Source: Plasmodium malariae
Taxonomy: Eukaryota > Apicomplexa > Aconoidasida > Haemosporida > Plasmodiidae
Direction: 5' to 3'
Length of the DNA: 64,000 nt
NCBI RefSeq assembly: GCF_900090045.1
Contig: NC_041787.1
Coordinates: 2,539,001-2,603,000 of the forward strand
Under the pieces are notes generated by a model, which was given only the letters and a program-made list of their open reading frames with translations, was not told where the DNA came from and did not search any database. Below are positions 38,701 to 51,362 of the stretch, in pieces. Positions within the stretch are counted from its first letter, which is position 1; every line of letters starts with the position of its first letter. The position numbers and the translations under genes are program-made.

Positions 38701-39351
38701 AGAATATTAGTGAAAAATGGTCAACTTTTTTTTTGTAAAATTGATATATGAAATATTTGTATGATTAACAGCATTAACATTAAGGTTTATAATTATATAC
38801 AATAATATGTAAGGATAGTTATATTTATTAAATTATTTTTGGAATTGTATAATTTTTCTTTAAATAACATTATATGAAAATTACTTCTATACTTATAATA
38901 TAATAAATTGAAAAAAAATAGATCATATATGTTTATATTATTAATGAAAGAATAAACATATGAATTACTGAACTACTGTTATCCTGATAGAAATATAATT
39001 AATACCATAATAACTGCTTCTTCTTATATTTTTTAATTATATTATATCAACAATTCTTCTAAATATATATATATAATTAGATAAGAAAAAAATTAAGGTA
39101 AAAAAATTTATAAACATTATATTTACAAATAACGATACGAATGTAGAGTAATTAAAAAATATTACTTTTAAAAATTATAATACAAAAATAAAAATTCATA
39201 ATTTGTTTATCATTTAAATATATGATATCTTATATATTTGGTTGTATAATCTAAATTAGATTTCTTATATGTATAATAAACCATTAAAGAATATAAATGT
39301 TATTAATAAAATATATTATAAAAAATTGTGAGTAATATTTTCTTCTTAATC
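35718..39351. other. Intergenic, no gene recognised
   Basis: A 3.6 kb A+T-rich spacer between the first doublet and the fam-l gene at 39929. Short frames are all interrupted. A GT-richer spot near 37255-37290 (GAGCTGTACGAGGC) stands alone without coding support. Confidence 0.6.
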
Positions 39352-39690
39352 TATTATTACTATTATATTATCATAATAATAAATATTATTTATCAGTATT
39401 AAGTTTCTCCAAAACATAATATTTATAAATTTATAATTTATAAAGTAATCATAGTTAAACTTAGTTATTGTTCTGTTTAATAAAAGAACAATAGATTATC
39501 TATGTTCTACATATACTATACATACTATATCCTATGTAAACTCAATTTAAAAATGTTAAATAATCTTATATTTGTTTTTTTATTTTTTTAAAGGAGATTA
39601 ATAATAAAAATCGTTTAATTATTATACTACAATAAACTATAAATACGCAATATTTATGGATATATTAAATTCACTTCATCTTAATAAATA
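39352..39690 (+). promoter_or_regulatory. Shared upstream blocks of the fam-l gene at 39929
   Basis: Three blocks recur here. TTACTATTATATTATCATAA near 39356 with TTCTCCAAAACATAATATT near 39405 corresponds to the far-upstream block. TTATCTATGTTCTACATATA at 39496 corresponds to the middle block. ACTATAAATACGCAATATTT at 39635 corresponds to the proximal block. Distances to the ATG (about 500-577, 384-434 and 250-300 nt) match those of the sister genes. Confidence 0.5.
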
Positions 39691-39928
39691 TTAGTCTTAA
39701 AAATTATATTAAAATAAAATTTCAATATATTTTCAAAGTTATTTTTCTTTGATTTTATTGTAAAATATTTGATAGCTATATATTTTTTTATGTGATCTTC
39801 AAAAAAAAAAAGGAAAAAGAAAAATTAAATAAATAATTATAGTATCCCTTATTAAAAGATTGCTATAATATCGTTAATTTTTTTATTAATATATTACAAT
39901 ATTAAATATCCATATTATAAAAGAAAAA

Positions 39929-40902
39929 ATGAAACTAATGTTTTTAGTTAAAATTGCAGCGTTTATCCTTTTAGCATGGAGAAGGAGCTTCAATAGTATT
40001 AAGGTATTATAATATTATTTAGGTATATTTGAATTTTTCATTTTCTTCTTGTTTTATATTTATTAAAAGTGTTTTTTGGAAATGTATATCCTGCTTATTA
40101 TATAACAAATATATAATTTTTTTTTTAGTTTCCTATTAACAAATATTTAAATGAAAACAGCAGTGTCGTTGGAAAATTAAATATAAGAACTTATCGATTA
40201 CTACGAAAACATAAGAAGGATACGCATTCAAGTATTGTGGAAATAAAAGAAGAGATACCATATAATATAGACAACAAAAATAAGCATATACGCAATAATG
40301 AAGAAGAAGATACATCAAGAAATAAAAAATCATATAGAAGTTCATTAAATAATGGCGGAAGTCATATAAAGGATAAGAAAAATAAATTTTGTACATTTGA
40401 AACGAAAAAATATTCTCATTTAGAAAAAAAAATATTCAAAGAACTTGATTACGAGAATTTTCTTAAAAATAACAGAATAATTAGTAATAAATTCTACAAA
40501 AAAATAATGTTTAAAAAATATAGACTAAGACTTTCCTTACCTTTATTATTTTTTTTATTTTTATCAATATCACTCATATTAGATTTATTCGTGAATTATG
40601 GTGTCATGCGTATTTTGCGTTATTTATTGAATACATATGGAAATTCTGCATGGAATACGTTAGGGAAAAAATTTGGAGAACTTATAGGAAAAGATTGGTG
40701 TTATTATTTAAGGCCATTTTTTACGGCTCCACAATGGGCTAATGGAAACGTTAAAGGAAAAGTGTATGCATCAACTGGTTTAATAGGTCTTATAATATAT
40801 TTTTTACCCTTCATCATATTAGGTGTTACAGTTATATCAGGAATTATTTATTATCACAGAAAAGTTAAAAAATATGAAAAAATTAAGTTAAAAAAAAGAT
40901 AA
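39929..40902 (+). CDS. fam-l exported protein, intact two-exon gene with divergent N-terminus
   Basis: Exon 1 (39929-40003) encodes 25 residues, MKLMFLVKIAAFILLAW then RRSFNSIK. The usual MEQ-type start is lost: the aligned position reads AAAGAAAAAATG and translation probably begins four to five codons later. The donor is GTATTATAAT, the intron is 125 bp, and the acceptor is TTTTTTAG. Exon 2 (40129-40902) begins FPINKYLNEN instead of the usual STxNKSLD and gives about 282 residues in total. PEXEL-like TYRLLRKHKK lies near residues 46-55. The fam-l core is CTFETKKYSHLEKKIFKELD, FLKNNRIISNKFYKKI. Membrane segments are at about 160-179 and 242-266, with a loop containing GKDWCYYLRPFFTAPQWANG, and the tail ends KLKKR. 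Unlike the fam-l genes at 31141 and 50348, it has no fam-m partner downstream. Confidence 0.88.
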
Positions 40903-42658
40903 ATTGAATAGTAAAAAAATATGACATTTTTGGAAATAATTCTTTAGTAAAAAGTAATATCTTTAGTAATTTTCTAATAAAAATACAAATAATTTCTTAT
41001 ATATTATAAACATATAGAAGCCTTCGAATATTGCTTAATATACAAGAGTAAAAAATATATTCTTGGTTTTTTAATATATTTAAATGTTTTCATATTTTTC
41101 AATTCGTAATATAAAGTGTTATTCCAGCTTAAATATATAAGTGATAATATATAAATATTTCTTATATACAAATATTTTTGTAAAACAAATATTGTTTTTC
41201 ATTTAAATTAATATATAATGGCACAAATATTATATTTTGTCTGAGGTTCTGTGATAATTAATATTTTATCTTAAAAGAACTTCTCTCTATTTTACGTATA
41301 GTTCTAGTCTAAAATAGTTATTTGTTCTAGTTATTAAGAATATTTATTATTAGTTCAAATTATAAATAAATGTGTTTTGTTTTATATTAAATGAAAAAAT
41401 GTAAACATACTTAGTTGCATGAATATGTATATATATATTTTCGTAACTAAATACATAATGTAATATTCATTCTATAAAATATGTTTTACGAAAATTATGC
41501 CATAAGATATAATTATCATAAAAATTATTTTAATTTAATTTTAGTGCTTTATACATGATATAATTTTGATGACGCAAATATATAATAAAGAAATATACTT
41601 ATTTAATGTTCATTATTTATATTTGTTAACCACTTAATAGATTGTGTAATTTTACCATTAGAATGAAGATTTATATTTATTTTTTATTAAATTTAATGTT
41701 GGAGCTAATCAAAGTTTGTCATAACGAATTAAATATATAATGTATTGAAAATTTATAAATAAATAAATATATATACTTTTTTATTTTGTACATTATTAAA
41801 ATATTATATAATTGAATTAAATATATACATATATTAATAAGAAGTATGTATAAATTCTTTTTTTTTGATATTGTAAAAGGTAGAATATGTTTATATATAT
41901 ATGTAAAAAGCCATAGAGTCCTTAATAATATTGAAAAAATATATATTGTTCTTTATTAATATAATAATGAATATGTATTTTTTTTTCATATATTTCCTAT
42001 AAGACATGTATACAAATATATTAAATAAAAAGCTAAAATTTTTTTAGAGATTTATATGAATAAACATAATTTATATTGACAATTAAATATTTATTTATAT
42101 TTAGAACTTTCCTTTTTTAAATAAGATGTAATTAAAAATAGATCATAGTTTTTTTAATTACATCGTACATAACATTGTTCTTTGATTATATAAATTTTAA
42201 TCAGTTCTATTTAAAAATTATTATGTATTTCTTGTATAAGATCTAATTAAGTGTAATGTATTTTATTTTATAATAAGAATCTTTTGCTTGTAATTTTCAT
42301 TACTAATTTTAATATATTAAATTTACTTTTTTAGAGTTTCTAATGAAAATTATAGTATAATATTAGCATATATTTTAGTTATCTCATTTATAGTCATTTA
42401 AACAGATTAATTCAGTTAATGAAATAACTTATGTTAAATTTGTCTCCGAAGAAATAAACTAAAGTGATAAGAAATTTAAGATTTATATGGACGAACAATC
42501 GTGACTGATGAATTTGAAAAGATTACTAGTAATTATTTTAGTATAAAACATTTATATGTATATTTTTTTTTGTTAATATTTAGTAACACTCTATGTTGTT
42601 AAAATATTTTCTTCGGTATTTATAATATATATATACATGTGAAATTATTATATTACGA

Positions 42659-42682
42659 TAATATATATATATATATATATAT
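42659..42682. repeat. (AT)n microsatellite
   Basis: About 12 AT dinucleotides, followed by a T9 run, in the spacer downstream of the fam-l gene at 39929. Confidence 0.9.
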
Positions 42683-43191
42683 TTTTTTTATTATTTTTTA
42701 ATAATTTTCAAAAATTATTATGTGAATATGTATATCTAATATAAATTACATATAAACATATATCAGTAAGTAGTTCTTTATATTTTTGATTTTCCATTTT
42801 TATATAATTTTCTTACTTCTCCCTTTTACCTAACTTTTTGGTTTTAATTTTTTTCCAATTAATACTTGAAAATTAAAATTAAAATAATAATAATTTATTA
42901 ATTTTAATGGAATTAAATACTGTAAAAATTTAAAAATTTAAAAATATGTAGAATATTCGTTTTACTATTGTGACGAAGTTATTGATATGAGGATATAATA
43001 TAGAACTGATATGATAATCGTTGTGATGTATAAAGTTATAATTATAAAAATAATTTTATTTTGTATACCAAGTGTGCATCAGTTCACTGTAGCCATATGA
43101 ATTAATGGATTGTGTATTCATAAATTTTAATAAAAATTATTAGTGAAAATTTTTGAAATAAACTTATGTTTATGTAAGCATTAAGAATATA

Positions 43192-43377
43192 ATGGTCATG
43201 AACAATACAATTTCTTTTTTTAGGTTACAAATGTCTCTATGTAAACAACTTATTAATCGAGAAAATTACGCAGAAAAAAGAGAGAATGGAGAGAAAAAAT
43301 CATATATAACAAAGATATGCAAAAGAGATTCCAAGAAAACAAAAGTAAGAAAAATAAAAAAAGATAAAATCATATAA
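43192..43377 (+). other. Small Lys/Arg-rich open frame, status uncertain
   Basis: An acceptor-like TTTCTTTTTTTAG precedes a frame reading GYKCL-like in one phase and LQMSLCKQLINRENYAEKRE, then GEKKSYITKICKRDSKKTK, in the open phase, ending at 43375-43377. It is strongly basic and purine-rich on the plus strand, unlike neighbouring intergenic translations. No family was recognised and no matching upstream signal exon was found. It could be an exon of a small gene, a fam-m-partner relic, or chance. Confidence 0.3.
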
Positions 43378-46300
43378 AACGTCATTAATTGCGAAACAAA
43401 ACATATATATATAATTGCTAATAATAAAACCTCTTTTTCTGCTTTTTTTTTTTTCTATATTAGAACCAAAGTAAAACAGAAATTTTTTTAAAAACAAAGA
43501 TGGATACACACAAAAATGTTTAATAAATAAGAGACAGATTAAAAAGGTAAGTACAGTTATATAAAAGGTTTTTCTAAATTATTTTTTCATTCCTTTGTTA
43601 AAATAAAAAAAAGAATAACAAAGAATATAAGCGTCTAATTATGTACATAGAAATTGAGGATATAAGAACTGAAAACATATTTTTATTAATGAACCTATAT
43701 ATCACACATGTTGCTATAGCGAATATATATATATATATATCATAAAGTGATATGTCAATTTACATATTTCCTCATTTGTACCTTCCTATGTTTCATAAAT
43801 ACGGCATACATTAATAGGTAGAAAAGTACATTGAATTATTTTCCTGCATAATTACAAAAGTTCATTTAATCACTTTTTTTTCTATAGAATTCGCATGACA
43901 AAATTAAGATAGAAAAAATAAAGTGTGTTTTATATGGAATGTTTTATATATTCAGCCTTATGATATTTTTTGTTTAATTTCTTTTTGTGACCATGTTTTG
44001 TATATATATATAAGTACATTTTTTATATGTTGACTCCATCTGTAGAATATATTTATAGAGACTCTAATATGTAATTAAACCTTTAAAAAAAATATAACCA
44101 ATAATACATTTTTCATCGAAAGGTAACATCTGTACATAAGTAAATGGAATGGTTTGAGTACACAATTGTGTGCATGCTATTGTGGGTACATAAGATTGAA
44201 TTATTCATGATTGAATGCATGTTTATGCATATGCCACTTATGAATATATATATATTTTTCATATACTATCATTCTTTGGATGTTTTAGCATGTTTACATT
44301 GATAAGTTGTAAACGTATGCATATACATATATATGTACATACAAACATTTGTATGCTGGAAATTTATTTACATGTTTTTTCTAACATTACTCCTTATGTT
44401 TTAATGTTGCACATAGACTCATGTAAATGTTCATGTATAGAAGACAAAAAGAGACGAACGATATAACTCTGATATATGACGAGATAATATCACCAAAGTA
44501 TGAAGTTCATTGAAAAAAATATTTCGCTTAAGGTTGTTAAAAAAAAGAACAAAAAATATAAATTATAAGGCAACTAAATATGTTGCTAATTAAATTTATT
44601 AGTTGTATAGATAATCCATTTAACAGTAGCTCCATTTTATATTATGTCACATTTGTAAATATACATGTGATTACTTTTATTAAAGGTGCTTATGAAGGTT
44701 TTTAATTAGCATAATTGTTATAAGAATTAAGAAAGAGCGAATTAGAAAGTAAAAATTGGAAAAGTATAAAATGGAAAGTTAAATATTATTAGTTCGTTAG
44801 AGTTCTATGAAAACAATTTACATATACAGAAATGCGTAGGGTGGTCTTACGAGTGGATGCACATCTCTATAATATATATCGTATATAAACAAGTTGTAAG
44901 TATGTATACACAAGGAATAATAAAAATTATGAACAAAAAAATTATTTATTTATAAATGAATATAATGAATTTATTCATTTGGAACCAGAAAAAAAAAAAA
45001 CTAAAATATAATTATTATTATTACTTTTTTTTTGTAAACATTACATTGGATTAAACACGTAAACTTATTGGTAATAAGAAAAAATTAAGTATGCATTGAA
45101 AAAAATAAATTAATTAGAATAAATATATGTCAAAAAACTCTTGAGTATAATGAAATACATGCACATAAAAATTATAATAGTTCTCGTTTTAGAGAATATT
45201 TTATTATATATGCTTGTGTAAACATAATAGAATTTATAGGAACATTGTTGTAGAAATACTACTAAATAAAGCAATAGGAAAATAAGAATTTTATGGAATA
45301 TATCTATAATCCATATTAATCAATTTTTAAATAAAATAATGAAATTAAAGAAGTCATATGTTGCATTATTTTTACAGCATTAAAAACACATCTAATTAGA
45401 AGAAACAAAAATTATTAATTCAAAATAAATATTTATGAGAAATTTTTATTACAAGTAACATTAAATATACAATATAGCAATAAGAATTAAGGGGTTAATA
45501 TTAATATCTATATCTATATATTTAATAATGCCATTATTTTATATTGTATACATTTACTAAGGAACGAATTAAATATTTCAAGAAAAAATGAAAATAATTT
45601 ATTGACGATTATTTAATTTTGATGAATTTGCATATTTATATTGTCGTGAATATATTTAATTCATATAACATGAATATAATAATTTTAGAAAAAACTAATG
45701 CCCCTAAAAAATATCAACTATATTTGGTAATTGAAAATTTAGGAAATAATTATTAAAAAGAATTTCATAATATTATATAATTATTATCCCTGCATATTAT
45801 TTATTATAGGTAGAATTAATTATTAAGTTGTTCTGTTATGCTTTTTTATATAAGCACAAATTTGTAAATTCCGAAAAAGTGTCATACAAATGAAAGAATC
45901 ATTTAAACTTCTTGAACCAAGAACCTTATTAATTATGTTTATATTTAAATATGTAAATTTATATAGTGTATATACATACAAAAATATAAAATAAAATAAT
46001 AATAATAATCTTATTTTTCTGTAATACTCCAGAGCAATGTGTATTATGAATAATATGGAAAATTTAAGGATATATTGTGTTTATTTTTAATTAATTATTT
46101 TTTAGAAGAGTAGTTTACTTACATAAATTAGTATCATTTTATTTTTATATAATTAGAATAATATATATACCATATTACATTTTTTTAATTATCTACGTTT
46201 ATTGTATTAAATAAACAGTGTGGAAAACAATTTTTTTTGCTTTTATATGTATATTTTATTAAATATGTAATATATTTTATTTGAATAGGTTACGTAGTTG

Positions 46301-47829
46301 TTGTAGTTTAATGTTTTAATTTATGAAATATTTATCTATATACCAATATAAGTTATATACGTTATTATTTTCTCCATAAAAATGTCAAAGAAAAATGAAT
46401 TCATTAAAGGTTTTTTTAAATTTTATTATATGTTATATTATGCATTATCTTTTAGTATTTCTTAATTATATTATTTTGTGTTGTAAATTATTTTATTTAA
46501 AATGAAATGGTTATTGTAATTCTTTTTTCTAATATTCATAATTACTAAAAATATTTTCTAATTATATATATTATCGAATAGTTGTTATTTTTTTTAATAT
46601 TCTTATTTCCCTATATATTATAAATTAATAACATTTCTAACAAAAAAAAAAAAATATAAATTAATTCATAAATTTAATAAATTTGATTTTAGTCATAATA
46701 AATAAAATACTTTTTTAATCATATGGAAATTATAGTATTCCATTTATTATAATATCATATAATTATATAAAAGCGTAATATTGCATAGAGCTCTTTAATA
46801 GATTTAAATTTTTTATTTGAATTAAATCATAGAATATAATTTTAAACTTATTCTAGTACAAATTATTTTCATGTCGAATATATATGGCACACATTAGATT
46901 ATAATTTATGCCATAAAAATAAAGTCTGTTTTTATTTTTTTTTCGATCCTTCAAACAATATTGTATACTATACAATAACTTGCGTTTTTTAGATGCAAAA
47001 TAACGTTTAAAAAGTATAAAAGTTAGAACTAAATAAGCATATTATTACGAAGTTAAGTAATAAAATAATTGTTTTTCTAATGTATGCTAATATTATTAAT
47101 CTCAAAAAATATGTAATTTTTTTATTCTAATTATAAAATAAAACTTTTGTTTACCAGAAAATCAATTTTTTTTTCTTGAAAAGTATTAATAACAAAAATT
47201 TAGAACTGTTCTCTTAGTCTATTAAAATATGTATATTTTTTAATCATTCAATAATAAAATTAGTTTTCCCGAATATCATTTCTATTTTGCTTCTTTTATA
47301 AATAAATTTAATTGAAATATTAACAAAAATATTTTTAAAAAAATAATTTAGCTTTTTTATAACTTGCACATTACTTATGGAATTTAATAATTATTCAAAA
47401 ATTAAAATAACATAGATACAGAAATTACTTTACGCTTATATCCCTGAATTGTTAATATACTGTAGCATTTTTATCTGAATGTATCTATTATAAAATTAAT
47501 TAAATACAGCTTTAATGGAAAAAATAAATATTTTATATTTGTATAATCACATGAATTTATCCTTTTTAATTCTTTATGTCCATATTTAATTACTGTAGAA
47601 TAACAAGTTAGCATAATATTTGTTCTATATTTTTGGTTCTGCATGTTATATATACATATATATATATATTTATAAAAAAAATTTTATTACGCGTAAGGAA
47701 ATTTATCGCCTTATAAATAATAAAAATGTTTTTATGTCATTTTAATGCACCTTTTATATCACTATAGATAATTAGAACTGTGAAGATGGAATATTATACA
47801 GAAAAAATGTTATTTTATTTTCAGAAAAT

Positions 47830-48420
47830 AAGAAGCGAAGAAATAGTATAAAATTAAATATATGTTAAATGGTAACGTAGATATTGATTTATGCAATGAA
47901 GAGGTAAAGTTGAATTAAAAGATGATGTGATGTATTATTGTAAAGATAATGATAATTCTAGATATGTGTCCAAGTAATTATTCATGAAAGAAATATATGT
48001 TGTACTTAATGCATATATCGTTATACATTTAAAAAAAAAAAAGCTATAAGGAGTATTTATTCCTATAAATAAAAGCAAAAAATATGGATTCTCTTCCAAG
48101 AAAAACAGTTTAAAACTTTCAGAATGTATGGATACAACTTTAGCATTTACTCAGTGGAATTCATTTTTTTATAGTATTTTTATTATTTTGTTAGTTCCTA
48201 ATAGTTTAGGGGATATGTAATATATATTTTAGTGAGAAGAAATAACGTGATTAATTAATTTTTAACTGAGAGTTACAAAAGTATATTTATTATTCATTTC
48301 TTATGTATTTTAATGCTCTATGTACTGTTAAAATTCCAAAATAAACCCGCTGAAATAGAAAGAGATAAAATTAAAGCTCAGTTATATTTGATAGATTTTT
48401 TCGAAAACATGTTTTTTTTG
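47830..48420 (+). pseudogene. Eroded coding-like stretch, family unknown
   Basis: Several charged, mixed-residue fragments appear in different frames in the same direction: MLNGNVDIDLCNEEVKLN, KDDVMYYCKDNDNSRYVSK, YGFSSKKNSLKLSECMDTT, and at 48330-48410 NKPAEIERDKIKAQLYLID. Stops separate them. The plus strand is purine-rich through most of the stretch. I could not assign it to fam-l, fam-m or pir. It is best read as an old gene remnant, with low confidence. Confidence 0.38.
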
Positions 48421-49739
48421 TATCTAATGAAGTTTTTGATTATTATTAATGAAAATATGTTAACAAAAATAAATTGTTGTGTACTTATATTTTTTTTCTT
48501 ATGGAACCTAGATATTGTACAATTATATGCTCATATATAAAAGTAATAATATACATATTAAGCAATATTAACGTTACTCAAGTTTGTATATTTTTTTTGG
48601 TATTACAATATATTTTTCTGAACATATATATATATATAATATATCTTTATTTATTCATTAAAATATAAATTCTAAATTTCTCAATAAACGGGATTAAAAT
48701 ATGTGCTCTATATGCAACAACTATATGTGTAATTGTTTCCCTTGGATTTATATTATAATATATATTTCATGTTTAAACTATTATATGATATCATAATTAA
48801 TGTAACTTCGCTTAGATACTGAAGTAATTTATATTTTTAACAATTTCTCTTTTTTTTTTAAATGTTCTAAGTTTTCATTTATGATTTTATTAATAAGTAT
48901 ATGATATATTACTTTTAATTTTAATATATTTAATTTTTATTTAATAAAAACTATGTTGTTTTTTGTATTAGAATGTACTTTATATTTAAATGTAAACATA
49001 ACAAAACAATTTTTAAAAATAATTCTTATAAAAATTATATGCTTCATGAGTTATTTGATGTAAAAATGCATTAATAAATTTCTGGATTTGTTTATTTTTT
49101 AATATGAAATAATAATTAAATAATAATAGAATTCTCCTTCAAATAAGCAATTATTAACATTGCATTATTAATTTCAGAATTTATGAAGCTTTATATTTAA
49201 AACAGTAGTTTTATGAAAATTTATCCTTTTACTTTTTATCTTAAATAATGACTGGACATAATTCTTTTTTATAAGAATTACTTATTCTTCTATGGTAAAA
49301 TATATTTGTAAGAAAAAATTATATTCATGTATACATTTAACATAATTAAACAAGTATATTAACATATCATCATTCTTATTATGTGAATATAATATATAAA
49401 ACAATTGCCCTCTTTTTATTTATTATATTTCTTCTGAATATATATATTAGCTCAAACAAACTATATATAAAGAAATCGACAAAATTTAAAACCTTTCATT
49501 TATAAAAAATAATATAAAATATAACTAATTAAATATATTACCGTTCAAAAATAATATTACAAGAATAAAAGATCCGTATTTATTTACTTTTTAAATTTGT
49601 TATTTTTTACTAGTTTAAGTGATTAATCTATATTTTATAATTAAAATGTATTGTAGACCATAAAAAAATGCGTATGTTTAAGCAGTAAACAATGCCCATA
49701 CTACAAATAATAAAAAAACAAAATTTGTACAAAATATTA

Positions 49740-49941
49740 TTTTCTATTTTTATTGTTACTATTTTTTATTATTATGATAATTAATATTGTTTTAGAAATA
49801 AACAGATTTTCCAGAATATAATTTTCAAAATTATTTGAATTATTAATAGGAAAACATAATTTAAATAAGTGATATTTATTCTAATATGTAGAGTAATGAA
49901 TTATCTATATTCTCTACATTCTGTATTCTCTATATACTCGA

Positions 49942-49990
<49 letters not shown>

Positions 49991-50110
49991 GCATATATAT
50001 ATATTTATTTTTTATGAAATTTGATAAAAAATTTATTTAATTACTTCACTACATTAAATAAATAATTCATATATTATTAATATCTATTAATGAACTCATT
50101 TTGTATTATA
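49740..50110 (+). promoter_or_regulatory. Shared upstream blocks of the fam-l gene at 50348
   Basis: The far block at 49750-49830 (ATTATGATAATTAATATTG, TTTTCCAGAATATAATTTTC) matches window bases 15-80. The middle block at 49908-49946 (TATCTATATTCTCTACATTC) sits beside a long (AT)n tract. The proximal block at 50041-50110 (TTACTTCACTACATTAAAT) matches those before the genes at 34824 and 54863. Confidence 0.55.
49949..49986. repeat. (AT)n microsatellite in a fam-l upstream region
   Basis: About 19 AT dinucleotides directly beside the middle upstream block. A shorter (AT)n lies beside the equivalent block at 54422-54443. Confidence 0.95.
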
Positions 50111-50347
50111 TTAATTAAATTTACTCTTTTATAAATAACACTAAAATAAAAATTTCATAGTTTATATTTGAGCTTATATTTCTTTGTCTATTTTAAAATG
50201 AAAAATTATATATTTGAACTTTTTATTATGTTTTTACGAAAAAATAACAAAGAATAATTAAATAAATAATAATAGTATAATACATTTTAAAAAGAATATT
50301 TTATTATTGTTAATTATATACTTGCTAAGGATATCATTGCATTAAAG

Positions 50348-51362
50348 ATGTATATGTTGGAACAAAAAATAAAGATTTTTTTATTTAAAAAAATATCTAC
50401 CTTAATCTTTTTATGTTGGATATGTAATATTGATACTTATACGGTTTGATAATATTATTTAAGGATATTTTGTATTATTTCTATTATTCGCATTTTATTT
50501 TTGTTAGTACTTCTTTTAGTGTGAAATTATTCATTTGATCAATTGATAAACTTTATTTTTGTTTTTTTAGAGTACTCATAACAAATCTTTGGATAAATTA
50601 CACAATCATAATAGAAAATTATACGCAAGAAATTATCGTTCACTGGAAAAATATAAGCAGAATAAGGATTCGTGTATTGTACATTTAATGGAACAAATAC
50701 CAAATGCAGTGAATGATAAACAAGATATATCTAATAATGAAAAAGCTTCCTTAGTTAAAAAGAATTACTCAAATGGAAGTTCACCAAGGAGTGCAAGAGG
50801 ACTTCAAAAAAATATGAAAAATAAATCTTGTATATTTGAAACCAAAAAATATTCCCATTTAGAAAAAAAAATATTCAAAGAACTTGATTATGTAGATTTT
50901 CTTAGAAGAAACAAGACATTAAGTGATCGTATTTATAAAAAAATAATGCTAAAAAAGTGCAGACTACGATTTGCATTACCTTTATTACTATTCTTGTTGT
51001 TATCAATATCCTTCATTTTGGATTACTCTTGTAGTTTGGGGCTTGTACGAGGATTGTTTCAGGCAATAGTTTATTTTCTTCCTGATAAAGTACCTAACAT
51101 TGGGAACTTAGCTAGTAAACAAATTAATGCGGCCTTAAAATCTATATCTGACGCTTTGAGGTCGTCACCTCTTCATGGGTTGTTCGATAATGTGGTAGTA
51201 TTAGAATCAGGTGCTAAAGCAAACTATTGTGTACAAAGTTTTTTTAATTTTCTAATTTATTTCATACCCTTCTTTATATTAGGTGTCATACTAATATTAG
51301 CAATTGCTTATTATCACAAAAAAGTTAAAAAATATGAAAAAATTAAGTTCAGAAAAAGATAA
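50348..51362 (+). CDS. fam-l exported protein, intact two-exon gene, close paralogue of the one at 31141
   Basis: Exon 1 (50348-50443) encodes 32 residues starting MYMLEQKIKIFLFKKI. The donor is GTTTGATAATATT, the intron is 127 bp, and the acceptor is TTTTTTTAG. Exon 2 (50571-51362) begins STHNKSLDK and gives about 295 residues. PEXEL-like NYRSLEKYKQ lies near residues 53-62. The core is CIFETKKYSHLEKKIFKELD, FLRRNKTLSDRIYKKI. Membrane segments are at about 165-185 and 256-279, and the tail ends KFRKR. The inter-membrane loop (RGLFQAIVYFLPDKVPNIGN, SISDALRSSPLHGLFDN) is longer than, and unrelated to, that of the 31141 gene. The intron and first half of exon 2 are nearly the same in the two genes, which suggests gene conversion. 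A fam-m gene follows 3.5 kb downstream. Confidence 0.9.

Larger units (their letters stand above)
40903..49739. other. About 9 kb spacer without an intact gene
   Basis: A fam-m partner would be expected roughly 2.5-3.5 kb into this gap by analogy with the other doublets. None was recognised. The gap holds a small basic open frame near 43200-43377, a weak G+C-richer spot near 44830-44870 and an eroded coding-like stretch at 47830-48420, listed separately. (AT)n tracts lie near 42659-42682 and 43727-43740. Confidence 0.5.

Noticed and set aside
44215..44466. 83-codon plus-strand frame with many His, Tyr and Ile
   Set aside because: Repetitive ACATATATATG-type sequence produces it; no signal exon, PEXEL or homology recognised.
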